DNA of 64,000 bases from DALYJJ01 sp033763935 (GCA_033763935.1 JANRJO010000017.1:1-64000); one strand, 5' to 3'. Positions 37,526 through 46,558 are shown, numbered from the stretch's first letter. A program made the numbers and translations. The notes: a model not told the origin generated them from the letters alone.

Positions 37526-38503
37526 CTACCCTTTCTTCAACTCCTCGGTGAGGGCGGGGACGACTTCAAAGAGGTCACCCACCACGCCGATATCGGCCAC
37601 CTCGAAGATCGGCGCGTTCGGATCCTTATTAATGGCGACGATGGTCTTGGCGCCTTTCATGCCGACCAGGTGCTGGATGGCGCCGGAGATACCGACGGCG
37701 AGATACATCTTCGGCGCGACGGTCTGCCCGGAGGAGCCGACCTGGCGCTCCATCGGCAGCCAGCCGGCGTCGCAGATGGGACGCGAGGCTGCCAGCTCGG
37801 CCTTCAACGCCTTGGCCAGTTCCTCGACCATCGGTATGTTGTCCTGCTCCTTGATGCCGCGACCGACGGAGACGATGATCTCCGCCGCTGTCAGGTCGAC
37901 GGCCCGCGCCGATTCGCGGAAGGGCGCTTCGGGCTTCTGCCGGATTTGGCCGGCATCGATCGTGACGGTGACGTTCTCGACTGCCGCCGAGCCCGCCTCC
38001 ACGGCATCCCCGCGATAGGCGCCCGCCTGCAGGGAGGCAAACTGCGGCCCCTCGTTCGCCGGCAGCCGGACGTCGCCGTTCAGCTTGCCCTGAAACAACA
38101 GGCGCACGGCGACCAGGGCGCCGCCGTCGACGGACACCTTGGTCACGTCGCTCACCAGCGCCCGCCGGAAGCGGGTGGCCAGCTTGGGCGCGAAGTCACG
38201 CACCTGGTAGGTGTGCGGCAGCAGGACCAGGGACGGTCCGGCGGCCTTCACCAACTGCTCGGCGGCGGCGGTGAAGCCGTCGGCGGTGTACTCGCCGAGC
38301 GCCGCGTGGTCCACGGCGAACACCTTGTCGAGTTTCTTGGCCGCCAGCTCCGCGGCCAGAGCGCCGATGCCGCTTCCCATGACGGCGGCCGAGCACGGCA
38401 CGCCCATCGCCGCCGCGGCCTGCTGGCCGGCGTGGAGCGTCTCCCAACTCATCCGGTTCCAGGCGCCGCCGCGCTGTTCCATGATCACCAGTACGCCGCT
38501 CAT
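37526..38503 (-). CDS. etfA: Electron transfer flavoprotein alpha subunit
   Basis: 325 residues. The C-terminal FAD domain carries the family signature: RQVGSSGQTVAPKMYLAVGISGA, then KTIVAINKDPNAPIFEVADIG. The N-terminal ETF domain is shared with the beta subunit. The start overlaps the etfB stop (ATGA). EtfAB collects electrons from acyl-CoA dehydrogenases, here most likely that at 26906-28702, and passes them to the EMO-like protein. Confidence 0.95.
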   Translation of the reverse strand: MSGVLVIMEQRGGAWNRMSWETLHAGQQAAAAMGVPCSAAVMGSGIGALAAELAAKKLDKVFAVDHAALGEYTADGFTAAAEQLVKAAGPSLVLLPHTYQVRDFAPKLATRFRRALVSDVTKVSVDGGALVAVRLLFQGKLNGDVRLPANEGPQFASLQAGAYRGDAVEAGSAAVENVTVTIDAGQIRQKPEAPFRESARAVDLTAAEIIVSVGRGIKEQDNIPMVEELAKALKAELAASRPICDAGWLPMERQVGSSGQTVAPKMYLAVGISGAIQHLVGMKGAKTIVAINKDPNAPIFEVADIGVVGDLFEVVPALTEELKKG

Positions 38504-39270
38504 ATCACTCGCACCTCGAATCTCAGCTTCTCCACCAGCTTGGCCGCTACTTCGGCCGGGGGTCCTTCGAGCAATTGCGTCTGCTTAGTCTTCTGGGGCA
38601 TGTAGATCTTCTCAACGGTGGCCGCGGTGCCCGGCGACACCGCCAGCCCGCTGACCGATAGCTGTTTGACCTCTTTGGTCTTGGCCTTCTTAATGCCCAT
38701 CAGCGTGGCGTACCGCAGCTTGTTGATGCCCGACTGGATGGTGAGCACGGCAGGCATCGGCATGCTGATGTACTGGAACCAGCCGTCTTCCAACTCCCGC
38801 TTCACGCGGATGCCATCGCCCGTCAGCTCCACCTGCATGATGATGGTGGCGGAAGACCAGCCGAGCAATTCGGCGAGCACCACGCCGGTCTGTCCCGATC
38901 CCAGGTCGTCGCTTTGCAGGCCGGTCAGCACGAGATCCGGGCTTTCGGCGGCCACGGCCTTGGAGAGGACCTCGGCGACGCCGAGCGGGCCCAGGCCGGA
39001 TACGTTTTGTTCCTCAATGTGGATGGCGCGGTCGGCGCCCTTGGCGAGCGCCTCGCGGATGGTCTGGGCCGCGCCCGATGGTCCGAGGCAGACCACAATC
39101 ACTTCGCCGCCGTGCTTTTCTTTCAACTGCAACGCTTCCTCGAGCGCGTAGGCATCCGGCTCGTTGATCTCGAAGGTGAGATCGTCGTCTTCAATCCATG
39201 TTCCCGGGCCGTTCACTCTCAGAACCGAGTCCCGCGCCGGAACCTGTTTGATCGCAACTATGATTTTCAT
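38500..39270 (-). CDS. etfB: Electron transfer flavoprotein beta subunit
   Basis: 256 residues from ATG 39270, chosen because family members begin MKIIVAIKQVP; 23 extra upstream codons are unrelated. AMP-binding and interface elements are visible: LRVNGPGTWIEDDDLTFEINEPDAYALEEAL, VLTGLQSDDLGSGQTGV and the C-terminal recognition-loop region GIKKAKTKEVKQL. Coupled to etfA by ATGA. A TATACT box at 39318-39323 on this strand is a possible -10 without a clear -35. Confidence 0.95.
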   Translation of the reverse strand: MKIIVAIKQVPARDSVLRVNGPGTWIEDDDLTFEINEPDAYALEEALQLKEKHGGEVIVVCLGPSGAAQTIREALAKGADRAIHIEEQNVSGLGPLGVAEVLSKAVAAESPDLVLTGLQSDDLGSGQTGVVLAELLGWSSATIIMQVELTGDGIRVKRELEDGWFQYISMPMPAVLTIQSGINKLRYATLMGIKKAKTKEVKQLSVSGLAVSPGTAATVEKIYMPQKTKQTQLLEGPPAEVAAKLVEKLRFEVRVI

Positions 39271-39382
39271 GGGATCGTCACCCCGGCGGGCCCTGGTTGC
39301 GCCCCCGGACACCGCCAAGTATACCTCCAGGGCTGCCAAATTTTAGCCCTCAAGATGCGAAAAAAAGACCGATAAGTCTGAT

Positions 39383-40234
39383 ATGCAGTGCACTCCGGAT
39401 CTTCTCGCCCGTCCTAAAGGGCCCTGGGCCTTGCGCCTGGTGCCTCCGTTCCCCGCCGTTGCCCACCGAGTGCTGTCGCTGGTGAACAAGGATGACGGCC
39501 GGATCGATGAACTCGCCGATCTCATTCAAATGGACCCGTCCTTCAGCGCGGAGTTGTTGCGTTTCGCCAACTCCAGCCTGTTCGCGACGCCGCGGGAGGT
39601 GAAGAGCCTCCGGCAGGCGATCATGATGGTCGGCTTCGACCGGGTGCGAACCATCGCCACCATGGTGGCGCTCAACCGCATGGTGCGGTCCTCGCTGCGC
39701 CGGGATTCGCTGCGACGCGTCTGGCTGCACAGCCTGGCGACGGCGGTGGTGGCGGGGGAAGCGGCGCGGGCTTACGGTGTCGCCGTGGATGAGGCCTACA
39801 CGGTGGGCCTGCTGCACAACCTGGGCGTCCTTGGGCTGATGTCGGCTTACCCGGAAGAGTACGCCCGCCTGATGGACGTCGAGAACGAATTCGGTTTTGA
39901 GCTGCTGCGCACGGAGCGCGACCTCTTTGAGATCGACCACTGCGCGGCCGGCGCTTACCTGGCGCAGGACTGGGACCTTCCGGACGAACTCGCCGCTGCC
40001 CTCGCCGTGCACCACGACGAGCCGGTCCCAGGAGAGAGGAGCCTCGACAACCTGATCAAGGTCAGCTGGCGCATCGCGGACGCGCTCGGTCAATCGGCCT
40101 TCACCCTGCCGCCCGCCTGGACGCTACCGGAACTGCAGGCGGTGGCGCCGCTGCCGGCCTCTTCCTGGCTGAGCCAAGGCGCGGAGGCGGCGGGCGAAGA
40201 ACTGGGCCGCCGTTTGGCTGCGGCGCCGGCATAA
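39383..40234 (+). CDS. HDOD-domain protein
   Basis: 283 residues, almost entirely an HDOD domain: LVPPFPAVAHRVLSL, DLIQMDPSFSAELLRFANSSLF, EVKSLRQAIMMVGFDRVRTIA and the HD-like region VWLHSLATAVVAGEAA...VGLLHNLGVLGL. The metal-binding HD residues are incomplete, as is usual for HDOD, so it is a signalling or scaffold protein rather than a phosphohydrolase. It is divergent from etfB and not part of an obvious operon. Confidence 0.88.
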   Translation: MQCTPDLLARPKGPWALRLVPPFPAVAHRVLSLVNKDDGRIDELADLIQMDPSFSAELLRFANSSLFATPREVKSLRQAIMMVGFDRVRTIATMVALNRMVRSSLRRDSLRRVWLHSLATAVVAGEAARAYGVAVDEAYTVGLLHNLGVLGLMSAYPEEYARLMDVENEFGFELLRTERDLFEIDHCAAGAYLAQDWDLPDELAAALAVHHDEPVPGERSLDNLIKVSWRIADALGQSAFTLPPAWTLPELQAVAPLPASSWLSQGAEAAGEELGRRLAAAPA

Positions 40235-40266
40235 GCCCGAAGGGGATGAAGTTGGGAAGGCGTTGG

Positions 40267-40339
<73 letters not shown>

Positions 40340-40383
40340 CTGAATTGGTGGGTCGTCTTCCACTATACCACGCGGCACCGCCT

Positions 40384-40716
40384 CTAGCGATCGATGGCGG
40401 GGGCCTCGCGCAAGGCGGCTGGCCGCGTGACGCGCGTCTCTCGCACCAGCAGGTAGACGAGCGGTCCGAACGAGCCGGCGAGCAGCGTCAAGGCGACAAA
40501 GGGCCATGCAGGCAGGCCCTGTTCCCGCGCGTCCCTGACCATCCACAGGCAGGCGAGCAGCGCGAGGATCACCAGGTCGGCGAGCACCTGCATGCCGCCC
40601 CAGGTGCGGAAGTGCGACGCGATGATTCCCCAGTAGCCGGATTCGGCGAGCGCCACCGCCGAGAGCACTCCGAAGGCGGCGATTACGCCGCCGAGCAATA
40701 GCAATCGTCCTGTCAT
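40384..40716 (-). CDS. Small membrane protein (DUF2834-like)
   Basis: 110 residues from ATG 40716, preceded by GGAGGAAAGA. Three hydrophobic helices: LLLLGGVIAAFGVLSAVALA, VLADLVILALLACLWMV and PFVALTLLAGSFGPLVYLLV, with the sequence HFRTWGGMQVLADLVILA typical of DUF2834 proteins. Divergent from an XRE/MmyB-type regulator 107 bases away, which probably controls it. Function unknown. Confidence 0.75.
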   Translation of the reverse strand: MTGRLLLLGGVIAAFGVLSAVALAESGYWGIIASHFRTWGGMQVLADLVILALLACLWMVRDAREQGLPAWPFVALTLLAGSFGPLVYLLVRETRVTRPAALREAPAIDR

Positions 40717-40823
40717 GGGTCCTCTTTCCTCCTTACGGACTCCATCATGGGGCGGTCCGCTCCGGCGTGCAATTACCTCCGAGGTCATTGAACGCGTGCG
40801 GCGCGGCCGGGATAATCGGAACC

Positions 40824-41618
40824 ATGGCCGCGGCCGAATTCGCCCACCTGCTCAAGACGTGGCGGCACAAGCGCCGATTGTCCCAGCTGGACCTCGCGCT
40901 TTCGACGGGCGTCTCGCAGCGGCATCTCAGCTTTCTCGAATCGGGCCGGGCGAATCCGAGCCGGGGGATGATCCTGCAACTGAGCGAGGCCCTGGATGTC
41001 CCGCTGCGGGAGCGCAATCTATGGCTGAATGCCGCCGGGTTCGCTCCGGTGTTTCAATCACGCGCGCTCGACCATCCGCAGATGTCCCAGATTCTGACGG
41101 CGGTGAGCATGATGCTTTCCAACCACGAGCCGTTCCCGGCCGCGGCGATTGACCGCGCCTGGAACGTTCGCCTGTCCAACGGCGCCTTCGACCGTTTGAG
41201 CGCGTTTCTCGGCGAGGACGTGTGGACGGCGGTCGGGGGCGGTGAACGGAACATCATGCGCCTGTTCTTTCACCCGCGCGGCATACGGCCGTGGGTCACC
41301 AACTGGCCATCGATCGCGCCGCTGCTCTGGCGGCGCGCCGAGCGGGAAGCGGAAGCGCACGCGGGCCGGGAGATGAAGCAGGTCCTCGAGGAACTGCGCC
41401 CTTACCAGGACACGGCGACGCTGGGACAAGCCGAGGACGCGGGGCTGCTGCCGGTGCTGCCGCTCAGGTGCGAGAAGGACGGCCTCCGGCTGTCGCTGTT
41501 CACGGTGATTGCGACCTTCGGCACGCCGCAGGACGTGACGGCGGACGAACTGCGAATCGAGAGCCTCTTCCCGGCCGATGCGGAGACGGAGCGGTTTCTT
41601 CGCGGCGCGGCCGATTGA
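40824..41618 (+). CDS. XRE-family regulator with MmyB-like ligand domain
   Basis: 264 residues. The N-terminal helix-turn-helix is clear: LLKTWRHKRRLSQLDLALSTGVSQRHLSFLESGRANPSRGMIL. The C-terminal 180 residues match the MmyB-like, PAS-related ligand-binding domain (FPAAAIDRAWNVRLSNGAF, then NIMRLFFHPRGIRPWVTNW). Relatives bind fatty acids or other small ligands and control a divergently transcribed gene, here the small membrane protein. Confidence 0.9.
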   Translation: MAAAEFAHLLKTWRHKRRLSQLDLALSTGVSQRHLSFLESGRANPSRGMILQLSEALDVPLRERNLWLNAAGFAPVFQSRALDHPQMSQILTAVSMMLSNHEPFPAAAIDRAWNVRLSNGAFDRLSAFLGEDVWTAVGGGERNIMRLFFHPRGIRPWVTNWPSIAPLLWRRAEREAEAHAGREMKQVLEELRPYQDTATLGQAEDAGLLPVLPLRCEKDGLRLSLFTVIATFGTPQDVTADELRIESLFPADAETERFLRGAAD

Positions 41619-41679
41619 AGTGGGCCGACGGCCTTCGTCCGCTCGGGTTCGCTTCGTGAAAAAAAATTCGCGGCGATGG

Positions 41680-42624
41680 CTAGGGGCGGTTGGTGGGGGC
41701 GGAGAGTTCGGACCAGTCGATGGTGTGGCGCGTGGCGTTATGGCGGGCGGTGGAGCGGCGGATCTCGGCGGCGCGGCGGGCCATCAGGTTCGCTTCGTGT
41801 TTTCTTTTTGTCCGTTTGAGCAGGGCGGCGTAGGCGGCGAGGGCGCGAGCGGTGGCGTCGCTGTCGGGCCCGAGGGACCGTTCAGCGACGGTAAGTGCTT
41901 GACGGAGATGGCGTTCGGCCTCGGCCGGGCGGGTGGCGAGCACTTCGGCGGCGCTCAGGTGCGCCTGGGCGAGGAGCGGATCGGACGGGCTCAGGTTCGC
42001 TTCGAGAAAAATTATGCTGGCGGCAGCCTGCTCCTCGGCCAGGCCGCGCTTGCCGGAGGCGGCGGCGACCACGGCGAGGTTCAGGCGGGTGACGGCGGAC
42101 TCGACCGGCAGGCCGAGCCGCTCGGTGACGGCGAGGGAGCGGGCGAAGAACGACTGCGCGTCGGGGTAGCGGCGGCGAGCGAAGGCGCAGGCGCCGAGGT
42201 TCGCCAGGAGGCGGGCGAGATCGGCCTCCTCGCCGGCGGGTGCGGATTGCGGAAGCAGACGGGCCGCGCGCTCCGGCTGGCCGAGCGCGATGTAGAGCGT
42301 GGCCAGGTTGTTGAGAGTGCGGAGGCGTCCGGGGCGAGGGGCGCCGGCACGGGCGGCGTCCCAGGCGGCCAGAGAGCGCCGGTACTGCTGTTCGGCCTGC
42401 GCGTAACGCTCGGCATCCTGGTAGAGCGAACCGAGATTGTTGCGGGTGACGGCCACGGCGGAGTGCGATCCGCTGTGCTCGGCGAGGGCGAGCGCGCGGG
42501 TGAGGGCGGTTTCCGCAGTCCGGTGGCCGGCGCGCGCGGCGTGACGACTGGCCTCGGCGAGGCGAGCCTCCCACAGCAGGAAGGGCATGGCGGCTGAAAC
42601 GGCGGCAACGAACAGGGCAGACAT
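41680..42624 (-). CDS. Tetratricopeptide-repeat protein
   Basis: 314 residues. After a short hydrophobic N-terminus (MSALFVAAVSAAMPFLLW) come about five TPR units, for example VAVTRNNLGSLYQDAERYAQAEQQY, LRTLNNLATLYIALGQPERA and LANLGACAFARRRYPDAQSFF (parts shown shorten the repeats). It is likely an envelope scaffold protein. AAGGA lies 6 bases before the ATG, and a strong terminator lies between 26 and 70 bases upstream, so expression probably depends on read-through or attenuation. Confidence 0.85.
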   Translation of the reverse strand: MSALFVAAVSAAMPFLLWEARLAEASRHAARAGHRTAETALTRALALAEHSGSHSAVAVTRNNLGSLYQDAERYAQAEQQYRRSLAAWDAARAGAPRPGRLRTLNNLATLYIALGQPERAARLLPQSAPAGEEADLARLLANLGACAFARRRYPDAQSFFARSLAVTERLGLPVESAVTRLNLAVVAAASGKRGLAEEQAAASIIFLEANLSPSDPLLAQAHLSAAEVLATRPAEAERHLRQALTVAERSLGPDSDATARALAAYAALLKRTKRKHEANLMARRAAEIRRSTARHNATRHTIDWSELSAPTNRP

Positions 42625-42649
42625 GACGGCTCCTTGCGGCCGGGCCGGA

Positions 42650-42693
42650 AAACAAAAAGGGCCGCCTCCGAGGGGTTTCCTCGGCGGCGGCCC
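42650..42693 (-). terminator. Intrinsic terminator in the leader of the TPR gene
   Basis: GGGCCGCC-C/T-CCGAGG pairs with CCTCGG..GGCGGCCC (42659-42693, one mismatch, 5-base loop) and is followed on the minus strand by TTTTTGTTTT. It ends about 26 bases before the TPR start codon. Confidence 0.85.
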
Positions 42694-42817
42694 ACGTGAT
42701 TCCGGCCGGCCGGCTGATTCAGGGTTCGGGATGCCCCGGCATAAGGCGGGAGCGCCCCGAGTTTACCGTCACGGCTTCCGCCGATTTTCGGGCGGAGCCG
42801 GCAAATCATTCATTTTT
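42650..42817 (-). ncRNA. Candidate structured leader or small RNA
   Basis: A TATAAT box (42823-42828, minus) with a weak TTGCCG 19 bp upstream would start an RNA of about 165 bases ending at the terminator. It folds locally: CGGCT-CCGCC with GGCGG-AAGCCG, and TCGGG...CCCGA enclosing a GC-rich inner pair, before the terminator stem. I find no match to the TPP, cobalamin, SAM or c-di-GMP riboswitch consensus sequences. It could be a riboswitch-type attenuator of the TPR gene or a free small RNA. Confidence 0.4.
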
Positions 42818-42835
42818 CGGCAATTATAAAATTCA

Positions 42836-42870
42836 AAACGGTGTCACCGGCAAAAACCGGGACACCGTTT
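42836..42870 (-). terminator. rpsU terminator
   Basis: AAACGGTGTC and GACACCGTTT form a 10-bp stem with an inner CCGG/CCGG, 29 bases after the rpsU stop; on the minus strand the stem runs into TTTTGAATTTT. Confidence 0.8.
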
Positions 42871-42898
42871 CGGGGAATGCCGCGTGTGCGGCGCGAAA

Positions 42899-43105
42899 CT
42901 ACTCGACGTCCTTGGAGCGCTTTTTGCGGTTGCGCTTGCGAGCCAGTGCCTGTTTGGCGCGTTTCTTTTCGCCGGGCTTCAGGTAAAAGGAGTGCTTCTT
43001 GATCTCCTTAATAATGTCTTCCTGTTGCACCTTGCGTTTGAAACGGCGCAGAGCACTTTCGAGCGTCTCACCTTCCTGCAGGTGGACTTCGGCCAGTGGG
43101 CTCAC
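42899..43105 (-). CDS. rpsU: 30S ribosomal protein S21
   Basis: 68 residues. The bS21 sequence is clear: LAEVHLQEGETLESALRRFKR, then EIKKHSFYLKPGEKKRAKQAL and a basic C-terminal tail. No ATG is available: GTG at 43105 gives (M)SPLAEV, whereas family members normally begin at MAEV, which would make the CTG at 43096 the start, with GAGGGGGTG 5 bases upstream. It is followed by its own terminator. Confidence 0.93.
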   Translation of the reverse strand: MSPLAEVHLQEGETLESALRRFKRKVQQEDIIKEIKKHSFYLKPGEKKRAKQALARKRNRKKRSKDVE

Positions 43106-43169
43106 CCCCTCTCGGATATCGATCAACCGTAGTGTAGCAGAAGCGGGATGGGGGGACGCCGGGGCGCGG

Positions 43170-43823
43170 CTAAGCGGAGCGTCGCCGCAGGAAGTACAGG
43201 GCGAGGAGACCGCCGCCTGCGAGGACGAACGCACCGGGTTCGGGCACGATCTCGACCATGAACGCAGCGTCCTCGCCGCCGCCGAACGATTCCCAGGGGG
43301 CAGTGGTGAGAGAGGACAGGTTGGAAGCGGTGTTGTTCTGATAGTAGAAGCTGCCGCCGCCATAGATGTCGACGGCGAGGTGGCCCATATCGAGGACGGC
43401 GTTGGCGGAAGGCATCTGGCCGGCGAACGGCGCGGTTGTAAGGAAGGCAATGTAGGCGCCGGACGCGATGCTCAGGTTCGTATTGAAGGTATAGGCGGTG
43501 GGCGTCGACTGGGCGGTACCGCTCTGCATGGCGCTCTGGTAGAGGACGCTGCCGGTGGCGCGCTCATTGGCCACATCCCACCGCATCAGGTACGCTCCGA
43601 AGCGGACTTCGGGACCGTTGAAGTTGTTCGAGAGCCAAAAGGTGAAGCTGGTGAGAATGCCGCCGAAACTGGTGAAGGTCTGGCCGTAGGTAGAAGTGCT
43701 GGGCTTGCCGAAGGGGGTGACGGTGGAGAAGCCGTCCCAGTAGACGGTGGTGTCGACGCTGGCGGCAGGACATACGAATGCCGCGAGCAGCAACAGTAGA
43801 CCAGGCTTAGCCAGTCGGGTCAT
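43170..43823 (-). CDS. PEP-CTERM sorting-domain protein
   Basis: 217 residues with a signal peptide (PGLLLLLAAFVCPAAS) and the C-terminal tripartite PEP-CTERM tail: VPEPGAFVLAGGGLLALYF and then RRRSA. The middle is beta-rich and rich in Thr, Ser and Gly. Such proteins are processed by exosortase at the PEP motif and usually end up in the exopolysaccharide or on the surface. No exosortase gene is in the window. Confidence 0.92.
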   Translation of the reverse strand: MTRLAKPGLLLLLAAFVCPAASVDTTVYWDGFSTVTPFGKPSTSTYGQTFTSFGGILTSFTFWLSNNFNGPEVRFGAYLMRWDVANERATGSVLYQSAMQSGTAQSTPTAYTFNTNLSIASGAYIAFLTTAPFAGQMPSANAVLDMGHLAVDIYGGGSFYYQNNTASNLSSLTTAPWESFGGGEDAAFMVEIVPEPGAFVLAGGGLLALYFLRRRSA

Positions 43824-43849
43824 CGGCCTCCCATTGGCAGAGTGTATTC

Positions 43850-43878
43850 AGTATGTACCACCGATAGCATAAGTGCAA
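43850..43878 (-). promoter_or_regulatory. Promoter of the PEP-CTERM gene
   Basis: On the minus strand TTGCAC (43873-43878), exactly 17 bp and CATACT (43850-43855), followed at normal distance by GGGAGG and the ATG at 43823. The same CATACT -10 occurs before the SRPBCC-ArsR operon. Confidence 0.65.
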
Positions 43879-43949
43879 TGCCTGTCAGGGCTTTTTGCCG
43901 CTCCACCTCGGGCTTTCGTACTAGGTACCACTCTGGTGTAACCTGAGGC

Positions 43950-45197
43950 GTGGAGCACGTACTCGCCATCCTTTTGGCGGGGGGCGTCGGTGAACGCCTG
44001 TACCCGCTCACGCGTAAGACCGCCAAACCGGCTGTGCGCTTCGGCGGCTCTTACCGTATTATCGACTTCACGCTGTCAAACTGTATAAATAGCGGGCTCC
44101 GGCGGATATTTATTCTCACTCAGTACAAGGCCCTAGCGCTCACGCGGCACATCCGCGAGGGGTGGCACCTGTTCTCGGGCGAACTGGGCGAGTTCATTGA
44201 GACCATCCCCCCGATGAAGCGGGTTCACGCCGACTGGTATCTCGGGACGGCCGACGCCGTCTACCAGAACATTGAAAGCATTGCAGATGAGTCTCCTACC
44301 CAGGTGCTCGTGCTGGGGGGCGACCATATCTACAAGATGAACTACCAGGAGATGCTCTCCTGGCATAAGCAGCAGCAGGCGGAGGTGACGATCGCCACCA
44401 TACAGCTTCCGCCCAGCCAGGCGGGGCAGTTCGGAGTGGCGGAGATCGACAGCGACTACCGCGTGCTGGGCTTCGAGGAGAAACCCAAGCACGGGAACCC
44501 GGTGCGCTCGGTTTTCAACCCGGAGATGATCAGCGCGTCGATGGGCATTTACATCTTCGAGACCGAGGTGCTGATAAAGGCGCTGCTCGAGGACGCCGAG
44601 GACAGCGGGTCGGCGCACGACTTCGGCAAGGACGTGCTGCCGCGGCTGGTGCAGCGCTGCCGGGTGGTGGCGTACGACTTTCACGATCTGAACGACAAGA
44701 CGGCCCGGTACTGGCGCGATGTGGGGACGCTGGACGCCTACTACGAAGCGAACATGGACCTGGTGGCGGTGACTCCGGAGTTCAACCTGTACGATCAGCG
44801 GTGGCCGATTCGCACGCGGCTGGTGCAACAGCCGCCGGCGAAGTTCGTCTTTGCGCAGGAAGGGCGGCGGATGGGGGTGGCGATGGACTCGATTGTGGCG
44901 GGCGGCTGCATCATTTCAGGGGGGCGGGTGGTGCGGTCGATCCTGGCTCCGGGCGTGCGGGTGAACAGCTATTGCGAAGTGGAGTCGTCCATCCTGCTGA
45001 CGAACACGAGGGTCGGCCGGTACAGCCGGATCCGCCGGGCGATCATTGACGCGAACGTGGACCTGCCGGAGAACTCGGTGATCGGGTACGACCTGGATGA
45101 GGACCGGGCGCGGGGCCACTACGTAACGGAAAGCGGGATCGTGGTGGTGTCGCCGCAGGGGGCGTACATGACGGACGCGGTGGAAGCGGCGGTATAG
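43950..45197 (+). CDS. glgC: Glucose-1-phosphate adenylyltransferase
   Basis: 415 residues from GTG at 43950. Nucleotidyltransferase and activator elements are present: ILLAGGVGERLYPLTRKTAKPAVRFGG, YRIIDFTLSNCINSG, WYLGTADAV, GFEEKP and the C-terminal left-handed helix repeats (SIVAGGCIISGG, SSILLTNTRVG). It makes ADP-glucose for glycogen. The ribosome-binding site is poor (GAGG one base from the GTG). Enolase follows after 65 bases. Confidence 0.95.
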   Translation: MEHVLAILLAGGVGERLYPLTRKTAKPAVRFGGSYRIIDFTLSNCINSGLRRIFILTQYKALALTRHIREGWHLFSGELGEFIETIPPMKRVHADWYLGTADAVYQNIESIADESPTQVLVLGGDHIYKMNYQEMLSWHKQQQAEVTIATIQLPPSQAGQFGVAEIDSDYRVLGFEEKPKHGNPVRSVFNPEMISASMGIYIFETEVLIKALLEDAEDSGSAHDFGKDVLPRLVQRCRVVAYDFHDLNDKTARYWRDVGTLDAYYEANMDLVAVTPEFNLYDQRWPIRTRLVQQPPAKFVFAQEGRRMGVAMDSIVAGGCIISGGRVVRSILAPGVRVNSYCEVESSILLTNTRVGRYSRIRRAIIDANVDLPENSVIGYDLDEDRARGHYVTESGIVVVSPQGAYMTDAVEAAV

Positions 45198-45262
45198 GGC
45201 CGCCCGCCTGCGCTGTGGCACAATGAAAGGTGGCTCCCACCACAATTTCATAAAGGACTCCC

Positions 45263-46549
45263 ATGACCGAAATCGTCACTGTACTTGGACGAGAGATACT
45301 CGATTCGCGCGGCAACCCGACGGTGGAGGCCGACGTCATTCTCGCCGACGGAAGCCTGGGCCGCGCCGCCGTGCCTTCTGGCGCCTCCACCGGCGAGCAC
45401 GAGGCGGTGGAACTTCGCGACGGCGACAAGGGCCGCTACCTGGGCAAGGGGACGCTGAAAGCCGCCGGGCACATCGAGAGCGAGATCGGGCCGGCCATTG
45501 CCGGCATGGACGCCTCCGACCAGGTTTCCGTGGACCGCAAGATGATCGAACTCGACGGGACGCCGAACAAGGGCCGCCTGGGGGCGAACGCGATTCTGGC
45601 CGTCTCGATGGCTGCCGCGCGGGCGGCCGCTTCCTCGCAGGGCGCGCCGCTCTACCGGTACCTGGGCGGCGTGGGAGCGCGCATCCTGCCGGTTCCGATG
45701 ATGAACATTCTGAACGGCGGGGCGCACGCGGACAATTCGGTGGACGTGCAGGAGTTCATGATTGCCCCGCACGGCGCGGCGAAGTTCTCCGAAGCGCTGC
45801 GGATGGGCGCGGAGGTGTTTCATACGCTGAAGGGCGTGCTCAAGAAGTGCGGCTACTCGACGGCGGTGGGCGACGAGGGCGGATTTGCGCCCAACCTCAA
45901 GTCGAACGAAGAGGCGCTCGACCTGGTCATCGAAGCGATTCAGAAGGCCGGCTACCAGCCGGGCGAGCAGATTTCGATTACGCTCGATCCGGCGTCGAGC
46001 GAGTTCTACGACAAGGCGAAGGCGAAGTATGTCTTCAAGAAGTCGGACAAGAGCGAGCGCACCAACGACCAGATGGTGGAGTTCTGGGCGAACTGGGTCT
46101 CGAAGTATCCCATCATCTCGATTGAAGACGGCATGGCCGAGGACGATTGGGACGGCTGGAAGAAGCTGACCGATGCGCTGGGGGCGAAGATTCAGCTGGT
46201 GGGCGACGACCTCTTTGTCACCAACACTGAGCGGCTCTCGCAAGGGATCGACAAGGGCATCGCCAATTCAATCCTGGTGAAGGTGAACCAGATCGGGTCT
46301 CTGACGGAAACGCTGGAGGCGATGGGCATGGCGGCGCAGGCGGGCTACACGGCGATTGCGAGCCACCGTTCGGGCGAGACCGAGGACTCCTTCATCGCCG
46401 ACCTCGCGGTGGCGACCGGGTGCGGGCAGATCAAAACCGGCTCGGCCAGCCGCACGGACCGCATCGCGAAGTACAACCAGCTGCTGCGTATCGAGCAGGA
46501 GTTGGGCGACTCGGCCGTGTACGCCGGGCGCAAAGCGTTCCGCCGATAG
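45263..46549 (+). CDS. eno: Enolase
   Basis: 428 residues, full length. Diagnostic residues: SRGNPTVEADV, GASTGEHEAVELRDGD, MMNILNGGAHADNSVDVQEF, YSTAVGDEGGFAPNL, SIEDGMAEDDWDGW, LVGDDLFVTN, and the catalytic lysine and histidine in ILVKVNQIG and SHRSGETED. It converts 2-phosphoglycerate to phosphoenolpyruvate. The product of the next gene supplies its substrate. Confidence 0.97.
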   Translation: MTEIVTVLGREILDSRGNPTVEADVILADGSLGRAAVPSGASTGEHEAVELRDGDKGRYLGKGTLKAAGHIESEIGPAIAGMDASDQVSVDRKMIELDGTPNKGRLGANAILAVSMAAARAAASSQGAPLYRYLGGVGARILPVPMMNILNGGAHADNSVDVQEFMIAPHGAAKFSEALRMGAEVFHTLKGVLKKCGYSTAVGDEGGFAPNLKSNEEALDLVIEAIQKAGYQPGEQISITLDPASSEFYDKAKAKYVFKKSDKSERTNDQMVEFWANWVSKYPIISIEDGMAEDDWDGWKKLTDALGAKIQLVGDDLFVTNTERLSQGIDKGIANSILVKVNQIGSLTETLEAMGMAAQAGYTAIASHRSGETEDSFIADLAVATGCGQIKTGSASRTDRIAKYNQLLRIEQELGDSAVYAGRKAFRR

Positions 46550-46558
46550 GGAGACCAC

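Noticed and set aside
41640..42012. Recurrent GGTTCGCTTCG near and inside the TPR gene
   Set aside because: Inside the gene it simply encodes EANL-type helices in TPR units; the third copy is outside but too short to matter.
42700..42817. Possible TPP or cobalamin riboswitch in the TPR leader
   Set aside because: ACCCTGAATCAG faintly recalls a TPP element, but the CTGAGA box and the rest of the core are missing; no B12 box is present either.
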